NCBI GenBank assembly: GCA_017548985.1
Contig: JAFYYW010000026.1
Coordinates: forward strand, 62,001 to 126,000
Origin: Bacteroidales bacterium
GTDB taxonomy: Bacteria; Bacteroidota; Bacteroidia; Bacteroidales; UBA932
Length of the DNA: 64,000 nt
Direction of reading: 5' to 3'
The number at the start of each line of letters is the position of its first letter. The first letter of the stretch is position 1. Made by a program: the position numbers and the translations under genes. A model generated the notes under the pieces. That model saw only the letters and a program-made list of their open reading frames with translations. It had not been told where the DNA came from and ran no database searches. Positions 1 to 8,328 of this stretch are shown here, one piece after another.

Positions 1-1630
1 CCGCAGGAGCGGTGAACACATTCTCCGCCGCCCAGCGGACCAGATGCCTGATCAAAGTCTTGGGAACAGAGGCGTTTACCCCGTACATCGACATGTGGTC
101 CCCGTTGTAGGTGCACCAGCCGAGAGCCAGCTCGGACAGGTCCCCTGTACCGATCACCAGACCGTTCTCCTGGTTGGCCGTGTCCATCAGGATCTGGGTC
201 CTCTCGCGCGCCTGCGCGTTCTCATAAGTGGAATCCATGACCGCGGGATCATGGCCGATATCCTTGAAATGCTGCTCGACCGCAGGCACGACGGAAATCT
301 CTCGTGAAGTCACACCAAGCGCCTCCATAAGGTCGACAGCGTTGGACTTGGTTCTGACTGTAGTCCCAAGCCCAGGCATGGTTATTCCAATAATCCCGGA
401 ACGATCATAACCAAGTTTGTCGAAAGCCATCGCCGTGACTATCAGGGCCAGAGTACTGTCCAGGCCACCTGAGATGCCGATGACAGCCTTCTTGCAACCG
501 ATATGCTCCATGCGGGCGGCCAAGCCGGTCGACTGGATAGCGAGGATCTCCTTGCATGCCTCAGCCTCCTCGACCGGATCATCTTCAGGCAAGAACGGGT
601 GCGGCTCGACTTTTCGGAACAGATTGTCAGAGAAATCAGTGGGAGCCGGATCACCTATCTCAAAGCGGCAATAAAGGTTGGAATATTCACAAGCGGAAGT
701 ACCGTCAGGAGCCATCCCCCTGAATGAGTTCTTTTTCTGACGGTGTACCCCGATCTTCTCTATGTCGATGTCGGCGAAGGTGATGGAGTCTTCCATCTGG
801 AACCTCTCATTCTCGGCGAGCAACTCCCCATCCTCGCAGATAATCGCTGAGCCGCCATAGACAGTGTCCATTGTGGACTCACCGTAACCTGCTGAGCAAT
901 AGACATATCCCGACACTGTACGGCCGGACTGGTTGATCACGAATTCCCTGCGTTTATGGTGCTTTCCAGCCACTTCGTTGGACGCGGAGATATTCACGAT
1001 CACCTGAGCTCCGGACGGAGCGAGGAAAGAGGACGGCGGAACAGGAGTCCAGAAATCCTCGCAGATCTCGATACCGAAAGTCGTACGGCCGATCGAGAAG
1101 AGCAGGTTAGGGGACAGGTTGCAGCGCTGTCCGCAATACCTGGTGACCGAGTCGAAGCCGTCCCGGTAATGATTCCTGCCGTCATCGACAAAACGTCCCA
1201 CCCTGGTGTTGGAAGGGGAGAGGAAGTCGGATCCGGAGGCGAACCACCTGCCCTCGTCGAACTCGGCGTAGGTCGGGAGATATATCTTCGGGACAATTCC
1301 TTTAATGCCTCCGTTACGTATCACTACAGCGCAGTTATACAGACGTCCGCGGTAGCGCACCGGAGCTCCCACGACCACTGTGGCGTGCTTGCCACGAGTG
1401 TGGTCGGCTATTTTCTTGACCGCTTCCTCCGAGGCTGTCAGAAGCAGGCTCTGCCCAAACAAATCCAGGCAAGTGTAGCCAGTGACTGAAAGCTCGGGAA
1501 AAACGACCAGGGATGCTTCCCGCTCCTCTGCCTTGTCTATGAGCCTGATTATCGAGTCGCTGTTGAATTCAACATCGGCGATCTGCGCGCGCGGCACGGC
1601 GGCCGCTACCCTGAAGAATCCGTAATCCAT
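1..1630 (-). CDS. nadE: Glutamine-dependent NAD+ synthetase, 3' end beyond window
   Basis: This enzyme makes NAD+ from deamido-NAD+, ATP and glutamine in the cytoplasm. Translating the minus strand from the ATG at 1628-1630 gives an open frame of 543 residues that runs off the left edge, so the C-terminus is missing (two-domain family members are longer, so perhaps 100 residues are lost). The N-terminal nitrilase-like glutaminase domain shows the Glu-Lys-Cys triad: E46 in VVFPELSVTGY, K115 in GIVPKIYLPTYAEF and C190 in GIEICEDFW. The synthetase domain shows the ATP pyrophosphatase P-loop ISGGLDSTLAL near residue 390. Its start lies 15 bp after the stop of the small membrane protein gene, and the same strand carries the PNP-family and deaminase genes, so it probably ends a nucleotide-salvage operon. 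Identity is secure; the gene is partial only because of the window edge. Confidence 0.95.
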   Translation of the reverse strand, partial: MDYGFFRVAAAVPRAQIADVEFNSDSIIRLIDKAEEREASLVVFPELSVTGYTCLDLFGQSLLLTASEEAVKKIADHTRGKHATVVVGAPVRYRGRLYNCAVVIRNGGIKGIVPKIYLPTYAEFDEGRWFASGSDFLSPSNTRVGRFVDDGRNHYRDGFDSVTRYCGQRCNLSPNLLFSIGRTTFGIEICEDFWTPVPPSSFLAPSGAQVIVNISASNEVAGKHHKRREFVINQSGRTVSGYVYCSAGYGESTMDTVYGGSAIICEDGELLAENERFQMEDSITFADIDIEKIGVHRQKKNSFRGMAPDGTSACEYSNLYCRFEIGDPAPTDFSDNLFRKVEPHPFLPEDDPVEEAEACKEILAIQSTGLAARMEHIGCKKAVIGISGGLDSTLALIVTAMAFDKLGYDRSGIIGITMPGLGTTVRTKSNAVDLMEALGVTSREISVVPAVEQHFKDIGHDPAVMDSTYENAQARERTQILMDTANQENGLVIGTGDLSELALGWCTYNGDHMSMYGVNASVPKTLIRHLVRWAAENVFTAPA

Positions 1631-1645
1631 TTGATATCAATATAA

Positions 1646-1876
1646 TTAGGCGTTGGCCGGGTCGTTGTTCTTGTCCTTTGACTCGAGGCTTTCCCTCTCA
1701 GCGCGGCGCTTGGCGTTGACGGTCAAGGCTATTCCCCTATACATGAAATAGAAGCCGATCAAGAGGATCAGTATGTTCGTCCTGGTCTTTCCTGACCCAT
1801 TGACGAGCGCGGCGATACCGAAAGCGATGATAAACACCGCGACGACGAAATAAACGAGATTTAGAAACTTGGGCAT
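1646..1876 (-). CDS. Small two-helix membrane protein, unknown function
   Basis: A 76-residue protein with two predicted transmembrane helices, roughly residues 5-26 and 34-52, then a charged, Lys/Glu/Asp-rich tail of about 25 residues. There is no signal-peptide cleavage motif and no recognised catalytic motif. It begins 3 bp after the stop of the phosphorylase gene and ends 15 bp before nadE, so it is almost certainly co-transcribed with both. The tight spacing and intact frame support a real gene. The function is unknown; I do not recognise the family. A role with nucleoside transport or salvage would be guesswork based only on position. Confidence 0.7.
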   Translation of the reverse strand: MPKFLNLVYFVVAVFIIAFGIAALVNGSGKTRTNILILLIGFYFMYRGIALTVNAKRRAERESLESKDKNNDPANA

Positions 1877-1879
1877 ATC

Positions 1880-2707
1880 CTATAGAGATTCAATTAGTTT
1901 GACAAATATGGAACACATCCTGCCGGCCGCGGCGTCAGCGGCCTTGATCACGTCGTCCCCGTCATTCTTGTAGTCTTCGGAGTAATCGTCATGAGCCTCG
2001 TTAGTAACCACAGACATGCCGAACACCGGAATATCCGAATGGCGGGCGGTAATGACCTCGGGAATGGTCGACATCCCGGTCACATCACCACCGATTATCC
2101 TTATGTATTTATATTCAGAAGGGGTCTCGTAAGTGGGGCCAGTGCCGCCGTAATATACTCCCTTCTTGAGAGGAATCCCCAGGCTGGCGGCGATCTCCTC
2201 CGCCTTGGCTATCAGGCCGAGATCGTATGGCCTTGTCATGTCGGGGAAACGAGGACCGAACTCGTCCATGTTTGGACCGATCAACGGGTTGGGCTGCAGG
2301 CAGATATGGTCTTTGATTATCATAAGGTCACCGACCTTGTAGTCGTAATTGACTCCTCCGGCGGCGTTGGACACAAACAGATACTTGATGCCGAGCTTGA
2401 CCATAACCCTGGTGGGAAGGGTCACAAGCTCCATAGGGTAGCCTTCATAAAAGTGGATGCGACCCTGCATCATGATAGCGGTCTTTCCGCCGACCTCGCC
2501 GACAAGGAAGTTGCCCTTATGGCCGATAGCGGTGGAGACCGGGAAGCCGGGGATATTCTTGTAAGGGATCACGATAGGATCCTTAACCGCATTGGCCAGT
2601 TTCCCTAGGCCGCTGCCGAGAATAATCCCGACAACCGGCTTGAGGTCTCCGATTTGTTTCGCGATGTAATCGGCGGCAAGATGGATTCTTTCGATTCTCG
2701 TATCCAT
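1880..2707 (-). CDS. Purine nucleoside phosphorylase family (PNP or methylthioinosine phosphorylase)
   Basis: A 275-residue enzyme of the trimeric PNP/MTAP family, which splits purine nucleosides with phosphate into base and (deoxy)ribose-1-phosphate. Visible family motifs are the phosphate-binding GSGLG (31-35), H63 in GHKGN, HFYEGY (85-90), SNAAGG (113-118), E194 in TYETPSE and N236 in VVTNEA. The Asn at the base-recognition site points to 6-oxopurines (inosine, guanosine, methylthioinosine) rather than adenine, where MTA phosphorylases carry Asp. The gene starts 7 bp after an MTA/SAH deaminase that would generate 6-oxopurine nucleosides, so the real substrate could be 5'-methylthioinosine as well as inosine or guanosine. 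The family call is firm; the exact substrate is open. Confidence 0.9.
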   Translation of the reverse strand: MDTRIERIHLAADYIAKQIGDLKPVVGIILGSGLGKLANAVKDPIVIPYKNIPGFPVSTAIGHKGNFLVGEVGGKTAIMMQGRIHFYEGYPMELVTLPTRVMVKLGIKYLFVSNAAGGVNYDYKVGDLMIIKDHICLQPNPLIGPNMDEFGPRFPDMTRPYDLGLIAKAEEIAASLGIPLKKGVYYGGTGPTYETPSEYKYIRIIGGDVTGMSTIPEVITARHSDIPVFGMSVVTNEAHDDYSEDYKNDGDDVIKAADAAAGRMCSIFVKLIESL

Positions 2708-2714
2708 TTGATTA

Positions 2715-3995
2715 TTAATTGTTTCTTAAATTATCAATAAAGCTCAGAGCCTCACGTCCTCCTTCCAGGATCTCCTCTTCGCCGGGGACAACCCTGTCCC
2801 TCATCACAAGTCGTCCACCGGAAACCAGAGAGCTGACGCAGTCGCTGTGGGCCGAATAGATCAGATTGGCCAGGAAGGGTGCTGGTGACAGGAAGAAAGT
2901 GTTGTCTGTGTCAATAATCTGGATGTCCGCGTCCCAGCCTTCCTCAATCCGACCGGTCTTGACTCCGAGCGCCTTCCCTCCGTTTACTGTGGCCATATCG
3001 AGCAGGTCATGGAGAGGCAGGGAAGTGGGATCCCTCCTCCAGCCTTTGGAGACTATCGCCGTCGTCTTCATCGCCTCGAGAATATCGAGGTTGTTGGATG
3101 AGGCGCAGCCGTCCGTGCCAAGGCAGACGTTCGCTCCAGCCTCCTGGAGTTCCTTGCAAAGGAACCTTATACCGGAGGCCAGCTTGAGATTCGAGTTGAT
3201 GTTGTGGACGCAGTTTACGCCTCGTGAGCCGAGTATCTCAACATCCTTCTCACTGAGCCAGAGGGCATGGGCGGCTATCACATCAGGTCCGAGGACTCCT
3301 AATGAGTCGAAATATTCCACAGGGCTTAGGCCGCCGTGATTTGCCTTGCAGTCAATTACTTCCTGCTCTGTCTCTGAGATATGGAGATGGATCCTCAGCC
3401 CATTTTTCCTGGCATATTCAGTGACCCAGAGGATCATCGGCTCGCTGACGGTGTAGACAGAGTGTATGCTGACGGCGAAGCGCTCCCGCGCGCCCCAGCC
3501 TCTGGAAGTCTCATGGATAATCTGGCATTCATCCTTCTGCCTCGCCGCTGTCTCCTTGTTGAAGTTGTCGAGGAATGTATAGGAAATGAGGCAGCCTAGT
3601 CCGGCCTCAGCCGCGGCCAGTCTTGTCATAGGGGAGTACCAATACATGTCGTTGAAGGTGGTCGTGCCTGTCTTTATCATCTCGAGCGCGGCCACCCTGG
3701 AGGCGCGCAGGACGAAAGGTTCGTCAATATGGGCCTCGATAGCCCAGATGTGCTCCAGCCAGTCGGAGAGAACCATATCGGCGCCAACTCCACGGAGGAG
3801 GCTCATGGCGGCGTGGGTGTGCATATTGACGAATGCTGGAGAGGCGGTTTTGCCTGTGCAGTCAAGAATCTCTTCAGCGACCGGCTCAGGAACCTGGAGT
3901 CCGGAAGGGGTGATCGATGTGATCTTTCCCCCGGTGATCATGATGTCGACCTGCTTCCCGTCGAGTTTTATATTTCTAAGGAATAAATCTCCCAT
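2715..3995 (-). CDS. mtaD: 5-methylthioadenosine/S-adenosylhomocysteine deaminase-type amidohydrolase
   Basis: A 426-residue amidohydrolase-superfamily metalloenzyme expected to deaminate methylthioadenosine and S-adenosylhomocysteine to their inosine forms in the cytoplasm. The metal ligands are visible in order: HTH at 59-61 (NMHTHAAMSLLRG), H203/H205 in RIHLHISETE with catalytic E208, H243 in AAHALWLSEKD and D295 in LGTDGCASSNN. The segment around 265-275 (INSNLKLASG) matches the substrate-loop pattern of this subfamily. It is the first gene of the minus-strand operon, 7 bp upstream of the PNP-family gene, and a TAnnTTTG element lies just ahead of its ATG. Related amidohydrolases such as chlorohydrolases look similar, so the substrate is inferred from the loop motif and the operon partner. 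Confidence 0.85.
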   Translation of the reverse strand: MGDLFLRNIKLDGKQVDIMITGGKITSITPSGLQVPEPVAEEILDCTGKTASPAFVNMHTHAAMSLLRGVGADMVLSDWLEHIWAIEAHIDEPFVLRASRVAALEMIKTGTTTFNDMYWYSPMTRLAAAEAGLGCLISYTFLDNFNKETAARQKDECQIIHETSRGWGARERFAVSIHSVYTVSEPMILWVTEYARKNGLRIHLHISETEQEVIDCKANHGGLSPVEYFDSLGVLGPDVIAAHALWLSEKDVEILGSRGVNCVHNINSNLKLASGIRFLCKELQEAGANVCLGTDGCASSNNLDILEAMKTTAIVSKGWRRDPTSLPLHDLLDMATVNGGKALGVKTGRIEEGWDADIQIIDTDNTFFLSPAPFLANLIYSAHSDCVSSLVSGGRLVMRDRVVPGEEEILEGGREALSFIDNLRNN

Positions 3996-4011
3996 ATCAA
4001 GACCGATTTTT

Positions 4012-4019
4012 CAAATATA
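4012..4019 (-). promoter_or_regulatory. Predicted -7 promoter element for the deaminase operon
   Basis: The minus strand reads TATATTTG, an exact fit to the Bacteroidota TAnnTTTG element, 16 bp upstream of the mtaD start codon. The implied leader is only about 10-12 nt. I see no clear -33 TTG. Confidence 0.6.
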
Positions 4020-4063
4020 AGAAAAAATCGCTAATATTGTTTAGAATTAATAACCCTGAAGCG

Positions 4064-7000
4064 ATGAAGAAGATATTTGAAGCGATCTCAGTACTGTTTG
4101 TTTTGACCTCCGCTTCCGTTGCCGCGCAGAACACAATCGGGTCTATCGAGCGGAATTTCAAAAACATACCTTGGAGCCAGCCGACTGGTGTCTATTGGTA
4201 TTGGGTGGCCGGTAATATGAGTGCTGACGGTGTGGTCAAGGATCTTCACGCCATGAAGGAAGCAGGAATCACGAGGGTGCAGATAGGAATGATCGGAGAC
4301 GGGCAGGGGATTCCTTTAGGACCTGTGAGGATGTTCACGGATGAGTGGTGGAATATTCTCCACACCATGTTCAAGACCGCGGGTGATCTCGGGATAGAGG
4401 TCGGTCTTTTCAACTGCCCGGGATGGAGCCAAAGCGGCGGGCCTTGGGTCAAGCCTTCACAGGCGATGCGTTACCTCGCGACGGCAAAGGACACCTTGGT
4501 TGGCCCGATAAAGTATCATTCAAAGCTTCCGTCACTTGGAGAGAACTCGCAGGATGTCAAGGTGTTGGCTTATCCTCTTGTTGAATCTGAGACCGAACTA
4601 TCGACATCGGGAGACGTGAGTTCGTTAAAGGATATTTCGCTTCGATCCCAAACTCCGGTGAGTGTGCGGACAGTTATTCTGGAGTTCGTTCCAAAGAATG
4701 GGGCCACGGATGTGGAGCTGTATGCGGATGGGAAGTTCGTAATGAAGACATATGCCGACAGGAGCAACTCTGGGGTAAATGTCGGTTTCGATCCGTACGC
4801 TCCGGTGGTGGTCTCGATTCCAAAGACTGTCGGGCGTGAATTCGCTCTTAAGGTTGAAGAGGCAGGAATAATAAGAAAGGTCACGCTGTCGGATGTTCCC
4901 GCTGTTGAGCGATATCCCGAGAAGACATTCGCCAAAATGTGGCAGACGCCGCACCCGATGTGGGACGCTTATATGTGGCCCGAGCAACCGACGGATGAGG
5001 AAGGGCTTGTCGTCAAACCTTCGGAAGTAATTGATATTACTGAATATATGTCATCTGATGGCACTCTGGACTGGACTGTCCCGGCCGGAAAGTGGGTCGT
5101 TGCAAGGACCGCCATGTTGCCGACGGGATCGATGGATGGCCCCGCCCCCGAGGAGGGCCGGGGACTGGAGACCGACAAGATGAGCAAGAAGCATATCAGG
5201 GAGCATTTCGACAACTACCTGGGAGTTATTCTCAACAGGATACCTGCCGCGGACAGGAAGACGTTTAAGATCGTTGTGGAGGACAGTTACGAGACCGGTG
5301 GCCAGAACTGGACTGATGATATGATTGAGGACTTCAAAAAGGCCTACGGCTATGATCCTACTCCCTATATTCCTGTCTTCAGTGGTGTGGTTGTCGGTAG
5401 CCGCGAGATTTCCGACCGCTTCCTGTGGGATGTCCGTAGACTTATCGCTGATGAGGTTTCCTATAATTATGTGGGTGGACTCAGGGAGGTCAGCAATGAG
5501 CATGGCCTCACGACTTGGCTTGAGAATTACGGCCACTGGGGCTTCCCTGGTGAGTTCCTTCAATATGGAGGGCAGTCGGATGAGATCGCGGGAGAGTTCT
5601 GGAGTTTCGGTGATCTGGGAGATATCGAGAACAGGGTGGCTTCCTCTTGCGGCCATATTTATGGCAAGAAGATGGTCTGGGCTGAGAGTTTCACTTGCGG
5701 CGAGCCGGATTTCAGCCAGTATCCAGGCCAGATGAAACAAAGGGGAGACCGTTTCTTCACGGAGGGTATCAACGCCTCACTGATGCATCTCTACATCCAG
5801 CAGCCGGATGACCGTGTTCCTGGTGTGAACGCGTGGTTCGGCAATGAGTTCAACCGCAATAACACCTGGTTCTCCCAGATGGACGTTTTCAGCGATTACC
5901 TCAAGCGTTGCAACTATTTGCTCCAGCAGGGGCGTTATGTGGCCGATGTGGCGTATTTCCTGGGTGAGGACGCCCCGAAGATGACTGGAACCAGGGATCC
6001 TGAGATTCCGGCTGGATATTCATACGATTTTGTCAATGGCGAGGTCTTGATGGATGCTTCTGTCAAGGACGGGAAGTTGTTGCTGCAGAGCGGGATGGAA
6101 TATTCAGTCCTGGTACTTCCGAATATCCGTACCATGCGTCCGGAGCTGCTGTCCAAGCTTGAGAGGCTGGTGGCTGATGGCTTGACGATCGTTGGTCCTG
6201 CCCCTGAGAAGTCTCCTAGTCTCGCGGGATGGCCGTCCGCTGACGCCAAGGTGAAGGAGATTGCCGCGAGAATGTGGAGGATCGGCGAGGAGCCTTTCGC
6301 CACGAGTTATGATTATGGAAAGGGCAAGGTTTACAGGTCGGGTTCTCTTGAGAGCATATTCGCCGAGAAGGAAATACCCGCTGATTTCGTTGTAGACGAC
6401 TCGGCTTTGCCGCTGCAGCTCATCCATTTGACACAGAAAGACGCTGATATTTACTTCGTTTCCAACCAAGGTGATGAGCCAATCTCATTCGATGGAATAT
6501 TCAGGATAACTGGAAAGGCTCCCGAACTGTGGAATCCTCTTACAGCGGAAACCCGCCTGTTGCCTGAGTACAAGTTCCTCTCCAAGACCACTAAGGTCCC
6601 CATGCGTTTGGATGCTTTTGAGAGTTCTTTCATCGTGTTCCGTAAAGATGCTTCGCCAGTCGTCGGGACAGGATTGAATTATCCGGCGGAAACTGTTGTC
6701 GCTGAGGTGAATGGGCCTTGGAAGGCAGCATTCCAAGAGGGGAGAGGTGGTCCAGAGTCGCCTGTTGTTTTCGACAATCTGACCGATTGGACAGAGTCTT
6801 CCGATCCGCATATCAAGTATTTCTCCGGCAATGTTGTCTATACCTCGGAATTCAAGCTCAAGTCGATTCCTTCCGGGCCTGTCTACATCGATCTCGGAAA
6901 GGTTATGGTCATGGCGAAGGTTAAGGTTAACGGAGAATATGCCGGGGGAGTCTGGACTGCTCCTTACCGGTTGAATATTAGCGGTTTCCTGAAGAAGGGG

Positions 7001-7189
7001 ATCAATTCTGTCGAGGTCGAGGTGGTAAATTGCTGGCGCAATCGGTTGATTGGAGAGAAGGAGGTTATTCCGGAGTCGGAGCGCTTCACCTTCCAGACTT
7101 CCACATACCTCGACAAAGACTCCGAGCTCCAATCCTCCGGTCTCCTCGGCCCCGTCCGCATCCTCTCCATCGACTACAAACTCCTCTAG
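4064..7189 (+). CDS. Secreted GH106-family alpha-L-rhamnosidase
   Basis: A 1041-residue secreted enzyme of the GH106 type, which removes terminal alpha-L-rhamnose from plant polysaccharides and glycosides. I chose the ATG at 4064 because it opens a good signal peptide (MKKIFEAISVLFVLTSASVAAQ region, about 22 residues); an upstream TTG at 4037 adds nine residues that spoil it. The mature N-terminus has the family pattern WYWVAGNMSADGV, followed by the (beta/alpha)8 region with conserved W, N and G positions (GLFNCPGWSQSGGPW) and, near the C-terminus, a beta-sandwich region with YIDLGKV and NVEV-like strands typical of the jelly-roll domain. It is monocistronic, with no SusC/SusD pair or regulator nearby. 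It converges on the 3-keto-glycoside cassette. A promoter is unclear; TAATATTG at 4032-4039 has one mismatch. Confidence 0.85.
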   Translation: MKKIFEAISVLFVLTSASVAAQNTIGSIERNFKNIPWSQPTGVYWYWVAGNMSADGVVKDLHAMKEAGITRVQIGMIGDGQGIPLGPVRMFTDEWWNILHTMFKTAGDLGIEVGLFNCPGWSQSGGPWVKPSQAMRYLATAKDTLVGPIKYHSKLPSLGENSQDVKVLAYPLVESETELSTSGDVSSLKDISLRSQTPVSVRTVILEFVPKNGATDVELYADGKFVMKTYADRSNSGVNVGFDPYAPVVVSIPKTVGREFALKVEEAGIIRKVTLSDVPAVERYPEKTFAKMWQTPHPMWDAYMWPEQPTDEEGLVVKPSEVIDITEYMSSDGTLDWTVPAGKWVVARTAMLPTGSMDGPAPEEGRGLETDKMSKKHIREHFDNYLGVILNRIPAADRKTFKIVVEDSYETGGQNWTDDMIEDFKKAYGYDPTPYIPVFSGVVVGSREISDRFLWDVRRLIADEVSYNYVGGLREVSNEHGLTTWLENYGHWGFPGEFLQYGGQSDEIAGEFWSFGDLGDIENRVASSCGHIYGKKMVWAESFTCGEPDFSQYPGQMKQRGDRFFTEGINASLMHLYIQQPDDRVPGVNAWFGNEFNRNNTWFSQMDVFSDYLKRCNYLLQQGRYVADVAYFLGEDAPKMTGTRDPEIPAGYSYDFVNGEVLMDASVKDGKLLLQSGMEYSVLVLPNIRTMRPELLSKLERLVADGLTIVGPAPEKSPSLAGWPSADAKVKEIAARMWRIGEEPFATSYDYGKGKVYRSGSLESIFAEKEIPADFVVDDSALPLQLIHLTQKDADIYFVSNQGDEPISFDGIFRITGKAPELWNPLTAETRLLPEYKFLSKTTKVPMRLDAFESSFIVFRKDASPVVGTGLNYPAETVVAEVNGPWKAAFQEGRGGPESPVVFDNLTDWTESSDPHIKYFSGNVVYTSEFKLKSIPSGPVYIDLGKVMVMAKVKVNGEYAGGVWTAPYRLNISGFLKKGINSVEVEVVNCWRNRLIGEKEVIPESERFTFQTSTYLDKDSELQSSGLLGPVRILSIDYKLL

Positions 7190-7207
7190 GTCATCACCTT
7201 CCCAAAG

Positions 7208-7366
7208 CTGACGAGACTCCCTCTGGAAGGCCTGTCCACCCCCGGACAGGGGCAGGGGGAGGGGCCCGACGACAGCGAGTCTGAGTGAAGCGAGGACGAT
7301 GATGGCGTTGGGAGGGGCCGGAGTGAGCGAAGCGAATGGAGTCCTTCCAGAGGGAGTGCTCGTCAG
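7208..7366. repeat. 159-bp intergenic element bounded by 23/24-bp inverted repeats
   Basis: The left arm, 7208-7230, and the right arm, 7343-7366, are reverse complements over their full length except for one extra base in the right arm (CTGACGAG then ACTCCCTCTGGAAGG). Inside are a perfect hairpin of CCTGTCC (7231-7237) with GGACAGG (7244-7250), a G-rich run (GGGG, GGGGG and GGGG within 7249-7264), and two imperfect copies of a GAGTGA-GCGA motif near 7282-7294 and 7321-7334. No open frame or target-site duplication is evident. It could be a small non-autonomous mobile element, a REP-like repeat or a structured RNA; the sequence alone does not decide. Confidence 0.6.
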
Positions 7367-7383
7367 GTTCGTAGACGCAAAAA

Positions 7384-7404
7384 GGGCCGCTTCAGCAGCG
7401 GCCC
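7384..7404 (-). terminator. Intrinsic terminator of the 3-keto-glycoside cassette
   Basis: Reading the minus strand, an 8-bp perfect stem GGGCCGCT/AGCGGCCC closes a 5-nt loop and is followed at once by TTTTT. It lies 24 bp past the stop codon of the isomerase gene, as expected for the end of the minus-strand operon. Confidence 0.85.
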
Positions 7405-7428
7405 TTGTGCGTGTGGTTAGAGAAGGAT

Positions 7429-8328
7429 CTATTTCGCGTAGGTCTCCTTGACGAAGTCGGAACCCAGCAGGTAATCGGCGCAAGCCTTGATGCTAGGATT
7501 CCAGTCTCCCTTCGTGAAGCCCTCAAGCTCAACGATGAAGTCCTTGAGTCCAGCGACATCAGCGTTGTTGAAGATGGCGTCGAAACCGACCATGCCGCTC
7601 TCACCAAGCTCGTAGTGGTCCTTGATGTGAAGCATCGTGAACCTGCCAGGATACTTCTTGAAGAGCTCGACAGGATAGGCGCGACCCATGCAGGCCCAGT
7701 ACACATCCATCTGGAAGAAGACATAATTAGGGTCGGTGTTCTCAAGCATGAAGTCATAAACAACCTTATCCTCCACCTTGTTAAACTCGTGGGAGTGGTT
7801 GTGATAGCCATACTTGATACCGGCCTCAGCGCACTTCTTGCCAATGGCGTTGAAGTAGTCGCAATAAGTCTTGAGGTCCTTCAGGTTGTTGGGGATAGGG
7901 AAGCTGGGGGTGACAATATAGGAGCAACCGGCGGCCTTATGGGCAGCGATCGCCTTGTCCCACCATGCCATGGACTCATCGAACTTGCCAGTCGCCAACT
8001 CCTCAGGAGAGAGAGAATGACCGACGTGGCTTGAGAGTGACTTCAGACCGGCGGCCTCGAGATCGGCCTTATACTGCTCGGGAGCGACTCCGTAAAGCAA
8101 TCCCTGCTCACCATCATAGTTGGCGGCCTCCACAGAGGTGTAACCCATCTCAGCGAGAGCCTTAAAGACCTGCTCGTGATTGGCGGCGTACTTCTCAGGG
8201 TTGCCGATCTCGCCTCTGATGCTGTAGAGCTGGAGACCGATATCCTTCTTCACAGGCTCCTTGGCCTTAGGCTGGCCACATCCTGCCATAAGCAGGAGAG
8301 ATGCCATAAGAATCAAAACGCTTCTCAT
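7429..8328 (-). CDS. Sugar phosphate isomerase/epimerase-like TIM-barrel lipoprotein
   Basis: A 299-residue protein of the AP-endonuclease-2/xylose-isomerase-like TIM-barrel superfamily. It begins with a lipoprotein signal, with lipobox LLMAGC ending at Cys16-17, so it should be anchored in the periplasm or outer membrane rather than act in the cytosol. Barrel landmarks include IGLQLYSIRGEI, SSHVGHS, YGYHNHSHEF (probable metal-binding His/Glu) and VFFQMDVYWACM. It directly follows the DUF1080 gene (the stop and start abut at 8328/8329) and ends before a strong terminator, so it is the last gene of a three-gene operon. Family members work with Gfo/Idh/MocA and DUF1080 partners on 3-keto sugars or glycosides. 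The exact reaction (isomerisation, elimination or hydration of a keto-glycoside) cannot be read from sequence. Confidence 0.8.
   Translation of the reverse strand: MRSVLILMASLLLMAGCGQPKAKEPVKKDIGLQLYSIRGEIGNPEKYAANHEQVFKALAEMGYTSVEAANYDGEQGLLYGVAPEQYKADLEAAGLKSLSSHVGHSLSPEELATGKFDESMAWWDKAIAAHKAAGCSYIVTPSFPIPNNLKDLKTYCDYFNAIGKKCAEAGIKYGYHNHSHEFNKVEDKVVYDFMLENTDPNYVFFQMDVYWACMGRAYPVELFKKYPGRFTMLHIKDHYELGESGMVGFDAIFNNADVAGLKDFIVELEGFTKGDWNPSIKACADYLLGSDFVKETYAK

Noticed and set aside
956..1489. Plus-strand frame opposite NAD synthetase
   Set aside because: The minus-strand frame carries the nitrilase triad and is open across the whole region, so the plus-strand frame is a shadow.
7249..7317. 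Possible G-quadruplex in the inverted-repeat element
   Set aside because: Only three G runs are close together; the fourth lies about 45 bases away, so a stable quadruplex is not convincing.
6485..7483. A 332-codon minus-strand frame across the rhamnosidase end and the inverted-repeat element
   Set aside because: It overlaps the GH106 gene, the inverted-repeat element, the terminator and the end of the isomerase gene, and shows low-complexity, unconserved sequence.
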